Positions 7,542 through 14,693 of a DNA stretch of 39,088 bases are shown here, piece after piece; position 1 is the stretch's first letter, and each line of letters opens with the position of its first letter. A program made the translations under genes and the position numbers. Below the pieces are notes generated by a model that was not told the DNA's origin, ran no database searches, and was given only the letters and a program-made list of their open reading frames with translations. Origin of the DNA: Nocardia miyunensis NBRC 108239 (GTDB lineage: Bacteria > Actinomycetota > Actinomycetes > Mycobacteriales > Mycobacteriaceae); assembly GCF_001613065.1 (NCBI RefSeq), contig NZ_BDBQ01000093.1, positions 1-39,088 on the forward strand. Reading direction: 5' to 3'.

Positions 7542-9179
7542 TTACTTCTCGACGTGCTTGCGGTGGACGGACACGGATTCGACCTCTTCGTGATCCAGCT
7601 CGCCCGCTGCGGGCTCGTTCACCACGCGGCTGCCGTCGGAGGCGATGAAGCCCTGCTTGAACTTGTCGGTCTCGGCCTTGATCAGGTCCGCGGCCTCACC
7701 CTCGATCTTCTTACCGCCCTCGATCGCCTTGAACGCCGCGGCCGCGCTGCGGTGCAGGCTCTCGAGCAATTCGGAGTTGAACCGGCGGACGTCGCCCACC
7801 GGCACCGTGTCGTAGGCGCCGGCGTCGACCAGGAAGATCGAGACGATCTGGTCCTCGACCGCGACCGGGGTGTACTGGTCCTGCTTGAGCAGCTCGACCC
7901 AGCGGGCACCACGCTCGAGCTGAGCCAGCGAGGCGGCGTCCAGGTCGGAGGCGAAGGCGGAGAACGCCTCCAGCTCGCGGTACTGGGCCAGCTCCAGACG
8001 CAGCGAACCGGCGACCTGCTTCATGCCCTTGGTCTGCGCGGCGCCACCGACACGGGAGACGGAGGTACCGACGTTGATCGCCGGGCGCACGCCCTTGTTG
8101 AACAGGTCGGACTCCAGGAAGACCTGGCCGTCGGTGATGGAGATGACGTTGGTCGGGATGAACGCCGAGACGTCACCGGCCTTGGTCTCGATGATCGGCA
8201 GACCCGTCATCGAGCCCGCGCCCATCTCGTCGGACAGCTTCGCGCAACGCTCCAGCAGACGCGAGTGCAGGTAGAACACGTCACCGGGGTACGCCTCGCG
8301 GCCCGGCGGGCGACGCAGCAGCAGCGAGATCGCGCGGTACGCCTCGGCCTGCTTGGACAGGTCGTCGAACACGATCAGCACGTGCTTGCCCTGGTACATC
8401 CAGTGCTGGCCGATGGCCGAACCGGTATACGGCGCAAGCCATTTGAAACCGGCCGAGTCGGACGCGGGCGCGGCGACGATCGTGGTGTACTCCATCGCGC
8501 CGTGCGCCTCCAGCGCGGCCTTCACGCCCGCGATGGTGGAGCCCTTCTGGCCGATGGCGACGTAGATGCAGCGCATCTGCTTGGTCGGGTCGCCCGACTC
8601 CCAGTTCGCCTTCTGGTTCAGGATGGCGTCGATGCAGACCGCGGTCTTGCCGGTCTTGCGGTCGCCGATGACCAGCTGACGCTGGCCGCGGCCGATGGCG
8701 GTCAGCGCGTCGATGGCGGTGATGCCGGTCGCCATCGGCTCGCCGACGGGCTGACGCTCGAGCACCGAGGCGGCCTGCAGTTCCAGGACGCGGCGGTCGT
8801 CGGCCTCGATGTCGCCCAGGCCGTCGATCGGCGCGCCGAGCGGGTCGACCACGCGGCCGAGGAATTTGTCGCCGACCGGCACCGACAGCACGTCGCCGGT
8901 GCGCCGGACCGTCTGGCCCTCCTCGATGGAGTCGAACTCACCCAGGATGACCGCACCGATCTCGGTGTCCTCCAGGTTCAGCGCGACGCCCTGCACGCCA
9001 CCCGGGAATTCGAGCAGCTCGTTGGCCATCGCCGAGGGCAGGCCACTGACGTGGGCGATACCGTCGCTGGTGTCGGTGACCGTGCCGACCTCCTCGATGG
9101 AGGTCTCGGGGGTGTATGCCTGGGTGTAGCTCTGGATCGCGCTACGGATCTCATCGGGGGAGATCGTCAGCTCCGCCAT
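7542..9179 (-). CDS. atpA: F1Fo ATP synthase subunit alpha
   Basis: Non-catalytic nucleotide-binding F1 subunit, 545 residues. The P-loop GDRKTGKT is at 172-179. The last 35 or so residues (after the LIKAETDKFKQGF segment, ending DHEEVESVSVHRKHVEK) go beyond the end of the E. coli protein; a C-terminal extension of alpha is known in mycobacteria, where it suppresses ATP hydrolysis. The gaps on both sides are unusually long for this operon (131 and 115 bp) and contain structured RNA elements. Confidence 0.98.
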   Translation of the reverse strand: MAELTISPDEIRSAIQSYTQAYTPETSIEEVGTVTDTSDGIAHVSGLPSAMANELLEFPGGVQGVALNLEDTEIGAVILGEFDSIEEGQTVRRTGDVLSVPVGDKFLGRVVDPLGAPIDGLGDIEADDRRVLELQAASVLERQPVGEPMATGITAIDALTAIGRGQRQLVIGDRKTGKTAVCIDAILNQKANWESGDPTKQMRCIYVAIGQKGSTIAGVKAALEAHGAMEYTTIVAAPASDSAGFKWLAPYTGSAIGQHWMYQGKHVLIVFDDLSKQAEAYRAISLLLRRPPGREAYPGDVFYLHSRLLERCAKLSDEMGAGSMTGLPIIETKAGDVSAFIPTNVISITDGQVFLESDLFNKGVRPAINVGTSVSRVGGAAQTKGMKQVAGSLRLELAQYRELEAFSAFASDLDAASLAQLERGARWVELLKQDQYTPVAVEDQIVSIFLVDAGAYDTVPVGDVRRFNSELLESLHRSAAAAFKAIEGGKKIEGEAADLIKAETDKFKQGFIASDGSRVVNEPAAGELDHEEVESVSVHRKHVEK

Positions 9180-9207
9180 GTTCTTCCTGCTCTCGCTGTA
9201 TTGGATT

Positions 9208-9274
9208 TGCCTGTGCGGGGGCGGCCTCCGTGGTTACGCTACGCTGCCGCCTCCGGCCGCTGACCCGCCCAGGC
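9208..9274 (-). repeat. atp intergenic repeat, copy 1
   Basis: This 67-nt element lies between atpH and atpA. It begins TGCCTGTGCG and ends CCCGCCCAGGC on the plus strand, so its ends can pair (GCCTG with CAGGC, then GGCGG with CCGCC). Copies 2 (10148-10213) and 3 (10227-10300) keep the same beginning, end and central CTCCGGCC-like core. Confidence 0.6.
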
Positions 9275-9310
9275 GGCCTGGTCTCGAATGTCGGGGTGGG
9301 TGGCCGCAGG

Positions 9311-10120
9311 TTACGTCAGGGACTGACGCAGCCGCTGGAGCCGGCCCACGGCACTGCCGTCGATCACATCGTCGCCGACGTGCACGACGACACCGGCCAG
9401 AAGGCTCGGATCGACCTGCACATGCACCGTGATCGGCTTGTCGTAGATGCGCTGCAGCGAGGCCGCCAATTGCTCGCGCTGCTGCGGCGTCAGTTCCGTC
9501 GCCGCACGCACATGGGCCACGATCTGCTTACGCAGCGACGCGGCCAGATCGGACAATTCATCGAAGACCACACCCATGTCACCGTGCGCGCGGCTGACCG
9601 CCTGCTCGGCCAGCTGCAGGGTGATGTCCTCGACCTTGCCGGTGAGCAGGCGCGCGACCAGCTCACGCTTGGCCTGCGCCGACTTACCGCGGTCGGCCAG
9701 TGCCTGCTCGAGATCCGGATTGTCCTCGACGACCCGGCCGAGCCGGAACAACTCGTCCTCGACCGCGTCGATGCGCCCGCGATCGGCGGCCGCACGCAGC
9801 AGCGCCTCCCGGCCGAGCAGCACCAGGGTGTCGACCAGATCCCGGCTGCGGGACCAGTCCTGGGCGACGGCCGTGGTCAGCACGGCCTGCGTGGCCGCGC
9901 TGATCTTGCCGCCGAACAGGCGTTCGGCCAGTTCGGCGCGGGCCGAACTGGACACCGACTTGTCCGCGAGCGCGATACGCAGCGAACGCTCGCCGTCCAG
10001 GACGTCGACCACGGCGAACAGTTCGGATCCCGTCGTGGCGGCGACGGTGTCACTCCCGGTGAGAGCAGCCGAAAGAGCTTCCCGTGCACGGGAATTCGCC
10101 TCGCGGCTCGCTGCGTACAT
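9311..10120 (-). CDS. atpH: F1Fo ATP synthase subunit delta
   Basis: Delta forms the peripheral stalk cap that ties the b subunits to the top of F1. The protein has 269 residues from MYAASREANSRAREAL, long compared with about 180 in E. coli but usual for free-standing delta in Nocardia and Rhodococcus, and it ends in the C-terminal delta domain with GVVVHVGDDVIDGSAVGRLQRL. In Mycobacterium delta is fused to a b-type segment; here it is not. A GTG at 10135 (five codons upstream) has a better AGGAG site 8 nt before it and is a real alternative start. The ATG was kept because homologues begin MYAASRE. Confidence 0.93.
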   Translation of the reverse strand: MYAASREANSRAREALSAALTGSDTVAATTGSELFAVVDVLDGERSLRIALADKSVSSSARAELAERLFGGKISAATQAVLTTAVAQDWSRSRDLVDTLVLLGREALLRAAADRGRIDAVEDELFRLGRVVEDNPDLEQALADRGKSAQAKRELVARLLTGKVEDITLQLAEQAVSRAHGDMGVVFDELSDLAASLRKQIVAHVRAATELTPQQREQLAASLQRIYDKPITVHVQVDPSLLAGVVVHVGDDVIDGSAVGRLQRLRQSLT

Positions 10121-10147
10121 GCTTCCCACTTTCACTGTGTTGGCTCC

Positions 10148-10213
10148 TGCCTGTGCGTGGCGGCCCGTGTGGTCGCACATCGCTGCCGCTTCCGGCCACC
10201 GACCCGCCCAGGC
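10148..10213 (-). repeat. atp intergenic repeat, copy 2
   Basis: A 66-nt element between atpF and atpH. Its first ten bases (TGCCTGTGCG) and last fourteen (GACCCGCCCAGGC plus the preceding C or T) match copy 1 closely, and the middle keeps CGCTGCCGC followed by TCCGGCC. Ends can pair into a hairpin. It abuts the ribosome binding site region of atpH. Confidence 0.6.
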
Positions 10214-10226
10214 TTAGTTGGATTAT

Positions 10227-10300
10227 GCCTGTACCCGACAACCGGCGTGGTGACGCCCCGCTGCTGACTCCGGTGGCTCCGGCCGCTGTCCCGCCCGGAC
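10227..10300 (-). repeat. atp intergenic repeat, copy 3 (degenerate)
   Basis: Starts GCCTGTACC and ends GTCCCGCCCGGAC, with the CTCCGGCCGCTG core of copy 1. The bases just before it (TTGGATTATGCC) resemble those before copy 1 (TTGGATTTGCC). It is more diverged than copies 1 and 2 and lies between copy 2 and the end of atpF. Confidence 0.5.
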
Positions 10301-10306
10301 ATCTCG

Positions 10307-10864
10307 CTACCGTCCGACCCCGATACCGGCCTGCAGATCCAATTCTGCAAGGAAACGGTCGATGGATGCGGCCTGTTTGGCTTCATCGGCGACCGATTGT
10401 CCGATGATCTTCTCAGCCAGATCGACCGCGGTGTTGCCGAGTTCGGCACGAAGTTCGGTCACGATCTGCTGGCGCTGGGCCTCGAGCTGGGTGTGACCGG
10501 CGGCCACGATGCGGTCCGCCTCGGCCTGGGCCTCCGCGCGCAGTTGCGCGAGGATCTGCTGGCCCTGGCTGCGCGCCTCTTCACGAATGCGCGCGGCCTC
10601 GAGCCGGGCGTCGGCCAGCTGCTGCTGGTACTGCGCCAGCGTTTCCTGTGCCTGCGCCTGTGCGGTCTCGGCCTTCTCGAGCCCGCCCTCGATCTTGTCC
10701 GAACGCTCGTCGAGCACCTTGCTCAAGCGCGGGACGACGTACTTGAAGAAGACGACGGCGACGACGATGAAGACCACCGCCGACCAGAAGATGTCGTACG
10801 GCTCCGGCAGCAGCGGGTTCGGGTCCGAACCGCTCTCGGCCGCGAGCAAAACCATCCCGTTCAT
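10307..10864 (-). CDS. atpF: F1Fo ATP synthase subunit b
   Basis: The peripheral stalk subunit, 185 residues. A membrane helix (about residues 27-43, FWSAVVFIVVAVVFFKY) follows a short periplasmic N-terminus, then a long charged coiled coil rich in Ala, Glu, Gln and Arg runs to about residue 160. It is of standard length and separate from delta. The start lies 5 bp after the atpE stop codon, so the two are probably translationally coupled. Confidence 0.96.
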   Translation of the reverse strand: MNGMVLLAAESGSDPNPLLPEPYDIFWSAVVFIVVAVVFFKYVVPRLSKVLDERSDKIEGGLEKAETAQAQAQETLAQYQQQLADARLEAARIREEARSQGQQILAQLRAEAQAEADRIVAAGHTQLEAQRQQIVTELRAELGNTAVDLAEKIIGQSVADEAKQAASIDRFLAELDLQAGIGVGR

Positions 10865-10869
10865 GGCAA

Positions 10870-11118
10870 TCAGAAGATGAAGCCGGCGACGAGACCGATC
10901 AGCGCCAGGGCCTCGGTGAACGCGATGCCCAGGAACATGTTGGTCCGGATGGTGCCCTGCAGCTCGGGCTGGCGGGCGATGCCCTCGATCGCCTTACCGA
11001 CGACGATGCCGACGCCGATGCCCGGGCCGATGGCGGCCAGGCCGTAACCGACCGCGCCGTAGCCCTTCACCGTCTGGGTGTTCTCGGCGAGGGTGGTGGC
11101 CACGTTGGAGAGGCTCAT
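10870..11118 (-). CDS. atpE: F1Fo ATP synthase subunit c
   Basis: The rotor ring proteolipid, 82 residues with two membrane helices around the polar loop ARQPE (48-52). The proton-carrying glutamate is E69 in FTEALALIG. The glycine-rich first helix has GIGVGIVVGK. Compared with the M. tuberculosis bedaquiline site, Asp28 is replaced by Val (V37), Ala63 by Leu (L71) and Tyr64 by Ala (A72). The ATG at 11118 has AAAGGGAAAG upstream; the frame is open to 11148 but the extension is not family-like. Confidence 0.96.
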   Translation of the reverse strand: MSLSNVATTLAENTQTVKGYGAVGYGLAAIGPGIGVGIVVGKAIEGIARQPELQGTIRTNMFLGIAFTEALALIGLVAGFIF

Positions 11119-11141
11119 GAGATTTCTTTCCCTTTCTGTTG

Positions 11142-11163
11142 CCCACATCGCAGGGTGTGTGGG
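11142..11163 (-). other. Small hairpin in the atpB-atpE gap
   Basis: CCCACA (11142-11147) can pair with TGTGGG (11158-11163) across a 10-nt loop. It is weak compared with the other hairpins of this operon and is recorded only because every long gap in the operon contains some such structure. Confidence 0.25.
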
Positions 11164-11200
11164 TCAGTTTGTGCGGTTGTCTGTGCGCGCCTGTGCGCGG

Positions 11201-11992
11201 TCAGTGTGAATCTGCGTGCTGCGCCAGGCCGATGTAGACGGCTGTCAGCAGCGCGAAAACGTACGCCTGCAGGAAAATCACCAGCATCTCGAACAGCGTG
11301 AAGGCGAAACCGCCGGCCAGCGAGAACGGGGACAGGCCCTTCATCCAGGCGGCGCCGTCGAACAGGAAGAACTGGGTGGCGCTGAAGAACAACACCAGCA
11401 TGATGTGTCCGGCCAGCATGTTCGCCATGAGTCGCACGGTGAGCGTGAACGGGCGCAGGATGAACGTCGAGATGAACTCGATCGGAATCAGCAGCACGTG
11501 CATCACCGGCGGCACATCGGGCACCACGATGGACGAGCGCATGTACTTCCAGAAGCCGTACTTCTTGATGCCGATGTAGTTGAACGCGATGTACGCGACG
11601 ATCGCCAGCACCAGCGGCATGCCGATTCGCGCGTTCGACGAGACGTTCAGGAACGGGATGACGCTGGAGAAGTTCAGGAAAAGGACAGCGAAGAAGATCG
11701 ACGCGATGAGCGGAAAGTACTTCCTGCCGGTTTCCTTGCCGAGCACCTCGAAGCAGATCTGCTCGCGCACGAATACCAGGCCGTATTCGGCGACGTTCTG
11801 CAGGCCGCGCGGTACGAGTTTGGGGCTGCGGAACGCGAGCACCATGACGGCGATCAGCACCGCGGCCATGATGATGCGGATCAGCATCAAACGGTTGAGC
11901 TCGAAAGGCGTTCCGCCGAACAGCACCGCCGAAGGGAAGAAGTCTTGTAGCGACGGCGCATGGAACTCGCCCGCCAGAGTGGTGACGCTCAG
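11201..11992 (-). CDS. atpB: F1Fo ATP synthase subunit a (probable CTG start)
   Basis: The stator half-channel subunit of Fo. The essential arginine is in TLTVRLMANMLAGH, and the C-terminal helix with FLQAYVFALLTAVYIGLAQ is typical. The first standard start in frame is a GTG at 11926, which would give 241 residues and lack the family's N-terminus. Reading upstream gives the segment FHAPSLQDFFPSAV, which resembles the N-terminus of Rhodococcus-type subunits a. The only plausible initiation codon before it is CTG at 11992, placed 6 nt after a GGGAG site, giving 263 residues. If the CTG is not used, the start is 11926. Identity is certain; the start is inferred. Confidence 0.93.
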   Translation of the reverse strand: MSVTTLAGEFHAPSLQDFFPSAVLFGGTPFELNRLMLIRIIMAAVLIAVMVLAFRSPKLVPRGLQNVAEYGLVFVREQICFEVLGKETGRKYFPLIASIFFAVLFLNFSSVIPFLNVSSNARIGMPLVLAIVAYIAFNYIGIKKYGFWKYMRSSIVVPDVPPVMHVLLIPIEFISTFILRPFTLTVRLMANMLAGHIMLVLFFSATQFFLFDGAAWMKGLSPFSLAGGFAFTLFEMLVIFLQAYVFALLTAVYIGLAQHADSH

Positions 11993-12293
11993 CGTTCTCT
12001 CCCGTGTTCGGGCCGCAGGAAATAAGGGTCTCCCGCGGTTCGATCGGACATTGACGATCAGGTGGGTCGACTAGGGTCGGCTCGAAGTTCGTCAGCAGCT
12101 GAGGCGGGAAGAACCCGCTCGAGGCGTCTGTACGTCGGCGACATCGTCGACGGTGCAGAGCCGAACCCCCTCAGGTTCGGCACGGCTGCAAGCATACCGT
12201 CAATGGCGAGATCACAACGATCGCCCCCACTCATCGGATGCTTACGGTAAAGAGTTTACCAAGCCATCTACGACACTGTGTAGGGGGTATCGC
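11993..12293. other. atpI-atpB gap with a hairpin and a palindrome
   Basis: No credible gene in these 301 bp. Two inverted repeats stand out: an 8-bp stem with a 6-nt loop at 12160-12181, and the perfect palindrome GGTAAA-GAG-TTTACC at 12246-12260. A TTGACG hexamer occurs at about 12199-12204 on the minus strand without a good -10 at the right distance. The region probably holds the main atp promoter and leader, but I cannot place the promoter. Confidence 0.4.
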
Positions 12294-12746
12294 TCACAGT
12301 TTTGAATGATCTTGGTCAGAGCCCTCGCCCGGCGGGGTGACGACCGGAACCCGTTGGCGCAGCACGCCGTACGTCTCCGAGCCCAGCACGATGAGCAGCG
12401 CACCCACCACGGTCAGGAACAACGCCATCGGGCTGTAGAAGTCGAAGTGCTTCAGCACCGCGACCACCACCAGGACAACCAGGAGTTTGCCGACCCAGCT
12501 GCTCAGCATCACCATGCCCTGGATGCCGGACTCCAATTTCGCACTGAAAAGCACCAGCGCGGCGGTGGTCAGAATGAAGAACCCGCCGATCGCCGAGCCG
12601 ATCAGCGCACCCCAGAGTCCGGGCAGACCTGCGATGATCGTGGCCAGCACACACGAAATCACCACCAGCGCAATCAATCCGGCGATGCCGTAGCGCAGCG
12701 CCGCGCGCAGGGGGGCGTCGGGATGGGAGGGCGATGACGTGCTCAC
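12294..12746 (-). CDS. atpI: AtpI-like membrane protein, ATP synthase accessory
   Basis: A 150-residue protein with four predicted membrane helices (about 16-38, 43-66, 78-100 and 104-123), lying just ahead of atpB as in mycobacteria (Rv1303). AtpI proteins help c-ring assembly in some bacteria; the role in actinobacteria is not settled. The start is a GTG with no ribosome binding site. A TAAACT box ends 7 nt before it, suggesting a leaderless mRNA in addition to read-through from wecA, whose stop codon is 10 bp upstream. Confidence 0.8.
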   Translation of the reverse strand: MSTSSPSHPDAPLRAALRYGIAGLIALVVISCVLATIIAGLPGLWGALIGSAIGGFFILTTAALVLFSAKLESGIQGMVMLSSWVGKLLVVLVVVAVLKHFDFYSPMALFLTVVGALLIVLGSETYGVLRQRVPVVTPPGEGSDQDHSKL

Positions 12747-12753
12747 GGTGCGA

Positions 12754-12759
12754 AGTTTA
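12754..12759 (-). promoter_or_regulatory. Candidate -10 box for a leaderless atpI transcript
   Basis: TAAACT on the minus strand, 7 nt before the GTG start of atpI, overlapping the wecA stop codon. There is no consensus -35 box. The spacing would put the transcription start at the GTG. Confidence 0.4.
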
Positions 12760-13956
12760 CTCGTTGCTTACTTCCGGCCCGTCCGCCGCCGGACTGCCCG
12801 GACCGGACCGGCCGCGCTTGCGCAACCCCACCGCCTCGCGCAGCGAGGGCACCGCGGTGAGCACCAGCGCGCACACCAGACCGGCCGCGAACAGCAGCAC
12901 CACCAGCCGCCGATCGATCAGCGAGGAGCCGACCGCGCCGAAGGCCAGCACACCGACCCACAGGTAGATCGTCAGCACGACGCGACGCTGGGAATGCCCG
13001 ATCTGCAGCAGCCGGTGATGCAGGTGCATCTTGTCCGGTGTGGAGAAGCTCACTCCCGCCCGCACCCGGCGCACGATCGCCAGCACCAGATCCAGCACCG
13101 GAATGAACATCACCGCGCCGACCAGCAACAGCGGCGACAGCAGACCGACGATGTCCCGCGCGCCGTAGCCGGTCAGCGGAATCCGGCCCGAGGCGCCGGT
13201 GGAGACCGCCGCCAGCATGAGCCCGATCAGCATCGATCCCGAATCGCCCATGAATATCCGAGCGGGCTGGAAATTGTGCGGCAGGAATCCCAGGCAGCCG
13301 CCCGCGAGCGCCGCGGCGAGCATCGCCGGCGGATATCCGTCGGTGGCCCCGCCCTGCTGGTACAGCAGCCCGGCGGCGAAGACGAAGACCGCGAGCGCGG
13401 CGATCACGCCGAGTCCGCCCGCCAGGCCGTCCAGGCCGTCCACGAAATTCCACGCGTTGATCATGGTGACGGTGATGATCACCGTCACCGCGCCGCCGTA
13501 CAACTGGTCCAGCACCACCGTGGTGTTGGTGAACGGGTTGTAGATCGCCACCCAGCTCAACCCCATCACCGCCATCACGCAGGCGGCGGTGATCTGGCCG
13601 ACGAATTTGGTCAGCGCGTCCAGGCCCCAGCGGTCATCGATGATGCCGACCAGCACGATGAGGGTGCCCGCGATCATCACCGCCGGGATATCGTGCGGAT
13701 AGTCGAAGCCCCGCCGCAGTGCGGGTAGCTGATGGGCGAACAGCACCGCGGCCGCAATGCCCAGATAGATGCCGACCCCGCCCATCCGCGGAATCGGCTT
13801 GACGTGCACGTCACGTTCGCGCGGAATCGCGACCGCGCCGAACTTGATCGCCAGCACTCGAATACCACCGGTGGACAGCAGCGTCACCACCGCCGACACG
13901 AGCAGGACCAGAAGAAGCTCGCGCAGCGGAACGACCGCGCCCTGGCTGAATATCAT
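12757..13956 (-). CDS. wecA: Undecaprenyl-phosphate GlcNAc-1-phosphate transferase WecA
   Basis: An integral membrane enzyme that transfers GlcNAc-1-phosphate from UDP-GlcNAc to polyprenyl phosphate; in mycobacteria the homologue (Rv1302) starts the arabinogalactan linker unit. The 399 residues include about 11 membrane helices. Landmarks of the family are PRMGGVGIYLG after the first loop, the NAWNFVDGLDGLAGG aspartate motif, GDSGSMLIG and the histidine loop DKMHLHHRLL near residue 310. It lies 11 bp after ywlC and 10 bp before atpI. Confidence 0.93.
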   Translation of the reverse strand: MIFSQGAVVPLRELLLVLLVSAVVTLLSTGGIRVLAIKFGAVAIPRERDVHVKPIPRMGGVGIYLGIAAAVLFAHQLPALRRGFDYPHDIPAVMIAGTLIVLVGIIDDRWGLDALTKFVGQITAACVMAVMGLSWVAIYNPFTNTTVVLDQLYGGAVTVIITVTMINAWNFVDGLDGLAGGLGVIAALAVFVFAAGLLYQQGGATDGYPPAMLAAALAGGCLGFLPHNFQPARIFMGDSGSMLIGLMLAAVSTGASGRIPLTGYGARDIVGLLSPLLLVGAVMFIPVLDLVLAIVRRVRAGVSFSTPDKMHLHHRLLQIGHSQRRVVLTIYLWVGVLAFGAVGSSLIDRRLVVLLFAAGLVCALVLTAVPSLREAVGLRKRGRSGPGSPAADGPEVSNE

Positions 13957-13967
13957 CTACCAGGCCG

Positions 13968-14633
13968 TCACCGTGACGTTCGGATCGTCAGGTCCCCCGG
14001 CGCTATGCCGAGCACCTCGCCCACCTGTTCGGCGCTCACCGCACCCTCGCGCAGGATGCGCGGGCTGTCCGCGGTGAGGTCCACGATCGTCGAGGGGACG
14101 CCGTGATCCGCCGTTCCGCCGTCCAGGTACACGCCCACCAGTTCGCCGAGCTGATCGCGCGCCTCCTGCACGGTCGTGGCCGGAGGCTGTCCGGAGACGT
14201 TGGCGCTGGACACCGCCAGCGGGCCGACCTCCCGGAGCAGTTCCAGCGCCACCGGATGCAGCGGCATCCGCAACATCACCGTGCCGCGGGCGTCGCCCAG
14301 ATCCCACGCCAGCGAAGGAGCTTGCTGCACAACCAGACTCAGCCCGCCCGGCCAGAACGCGCGGATCAGATCGCGCGCGTGCTGCGGCACCGAGAACACG
14401 AGTCCGTCGATGGTGTTCCAGGACCCCACCAGCACCGGCACCGGCATGTCCCGGCCGCGGCGCTTGGCGGCCAGCAGTTCGGCGACAGCCCCGGAATCGA
14501 AGGCATCTGCCGCCAGGCCGTACACGGTGTCGGTGGGGATGACCGCGAGCCGTCCGGATTTCAACGTCGTCCGCGCGGCGGTCAGCCCGGCGGCACGTGA
14601 GTCGGGATCGGAGCAGTCGTAGACGATACTCAC
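13968..14633 (-). CDS. ywlC: L-threonylcarbamoyladenylate synthase (Sua5/YwlC family)
   Basis: Makes threonylcarbamoyl-AMP from threonine, bicarbonate and ATP for the t6A modification at position 37 of ANN-decoding tRNAs. The 221-residue protein consists mainly of the YrdC domain: IPTDTVYGLAADAF near residue 34, KRRGRDMPVPVLVGS and the later SSANVSGQPPATT motif. It lacks the longer C-terminal Sua5 domain. The start is a GTG without a ribosome binding site, and a TACACT box ends 7 nt upstream, so a leaderless transcript is likely. In mycobacteria this gene directly follows prmC; here a regulator and an ABC exporter lie between. Confidence 0.92.
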   Translation of the reverse strand: MSIVYDCSDPDSRAAGLTAARTTLKSGRLAVIPTDTVYGLAADAFDSGAVAELLAAKRRGRDMPVPVLVGSWNTIDGLVFSVPQHARDLIRAFWPGGLSLVVQQAPSLAWDLGDARGTVMLRMPLHPVALELLREVGPLAVSSANVSGQPPATTVQEARDQLGELVGVYLDGGTADHGVPSTIVDLTADSPRILREGAVSAEQVGEVLGIAPGDLTIRTSR

Positions 14634-14640
14634 TCGGGAG

Positions 14641-14646
14641 AGTGTA
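14641..14646 (-). promoter_or_regulatory. Candidate -10 box for leaderless ywlC mRNA
   Basis: TACACT on the minus strand followed by exactly 7 nt and then the GTG start codon of ywlC. No consensus -35 hexamer is seen 17 nt upstream. No ribosome binding site precedes the GTG. Confidence 0.45.
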
Positions 14647-14693
14647 TTTGCTGGCGCGCGAAAGGGTGCGGCCGGAGTCTCGACATCCTTGCT

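Noticed and set aside
7092..9263. A 723-codon plus-strand frame opposite atpA and atpG
   Set aside because: High-GC shadow frame. The minus-strand genes are unmistakable ATP synthase subunits with complete motifs.
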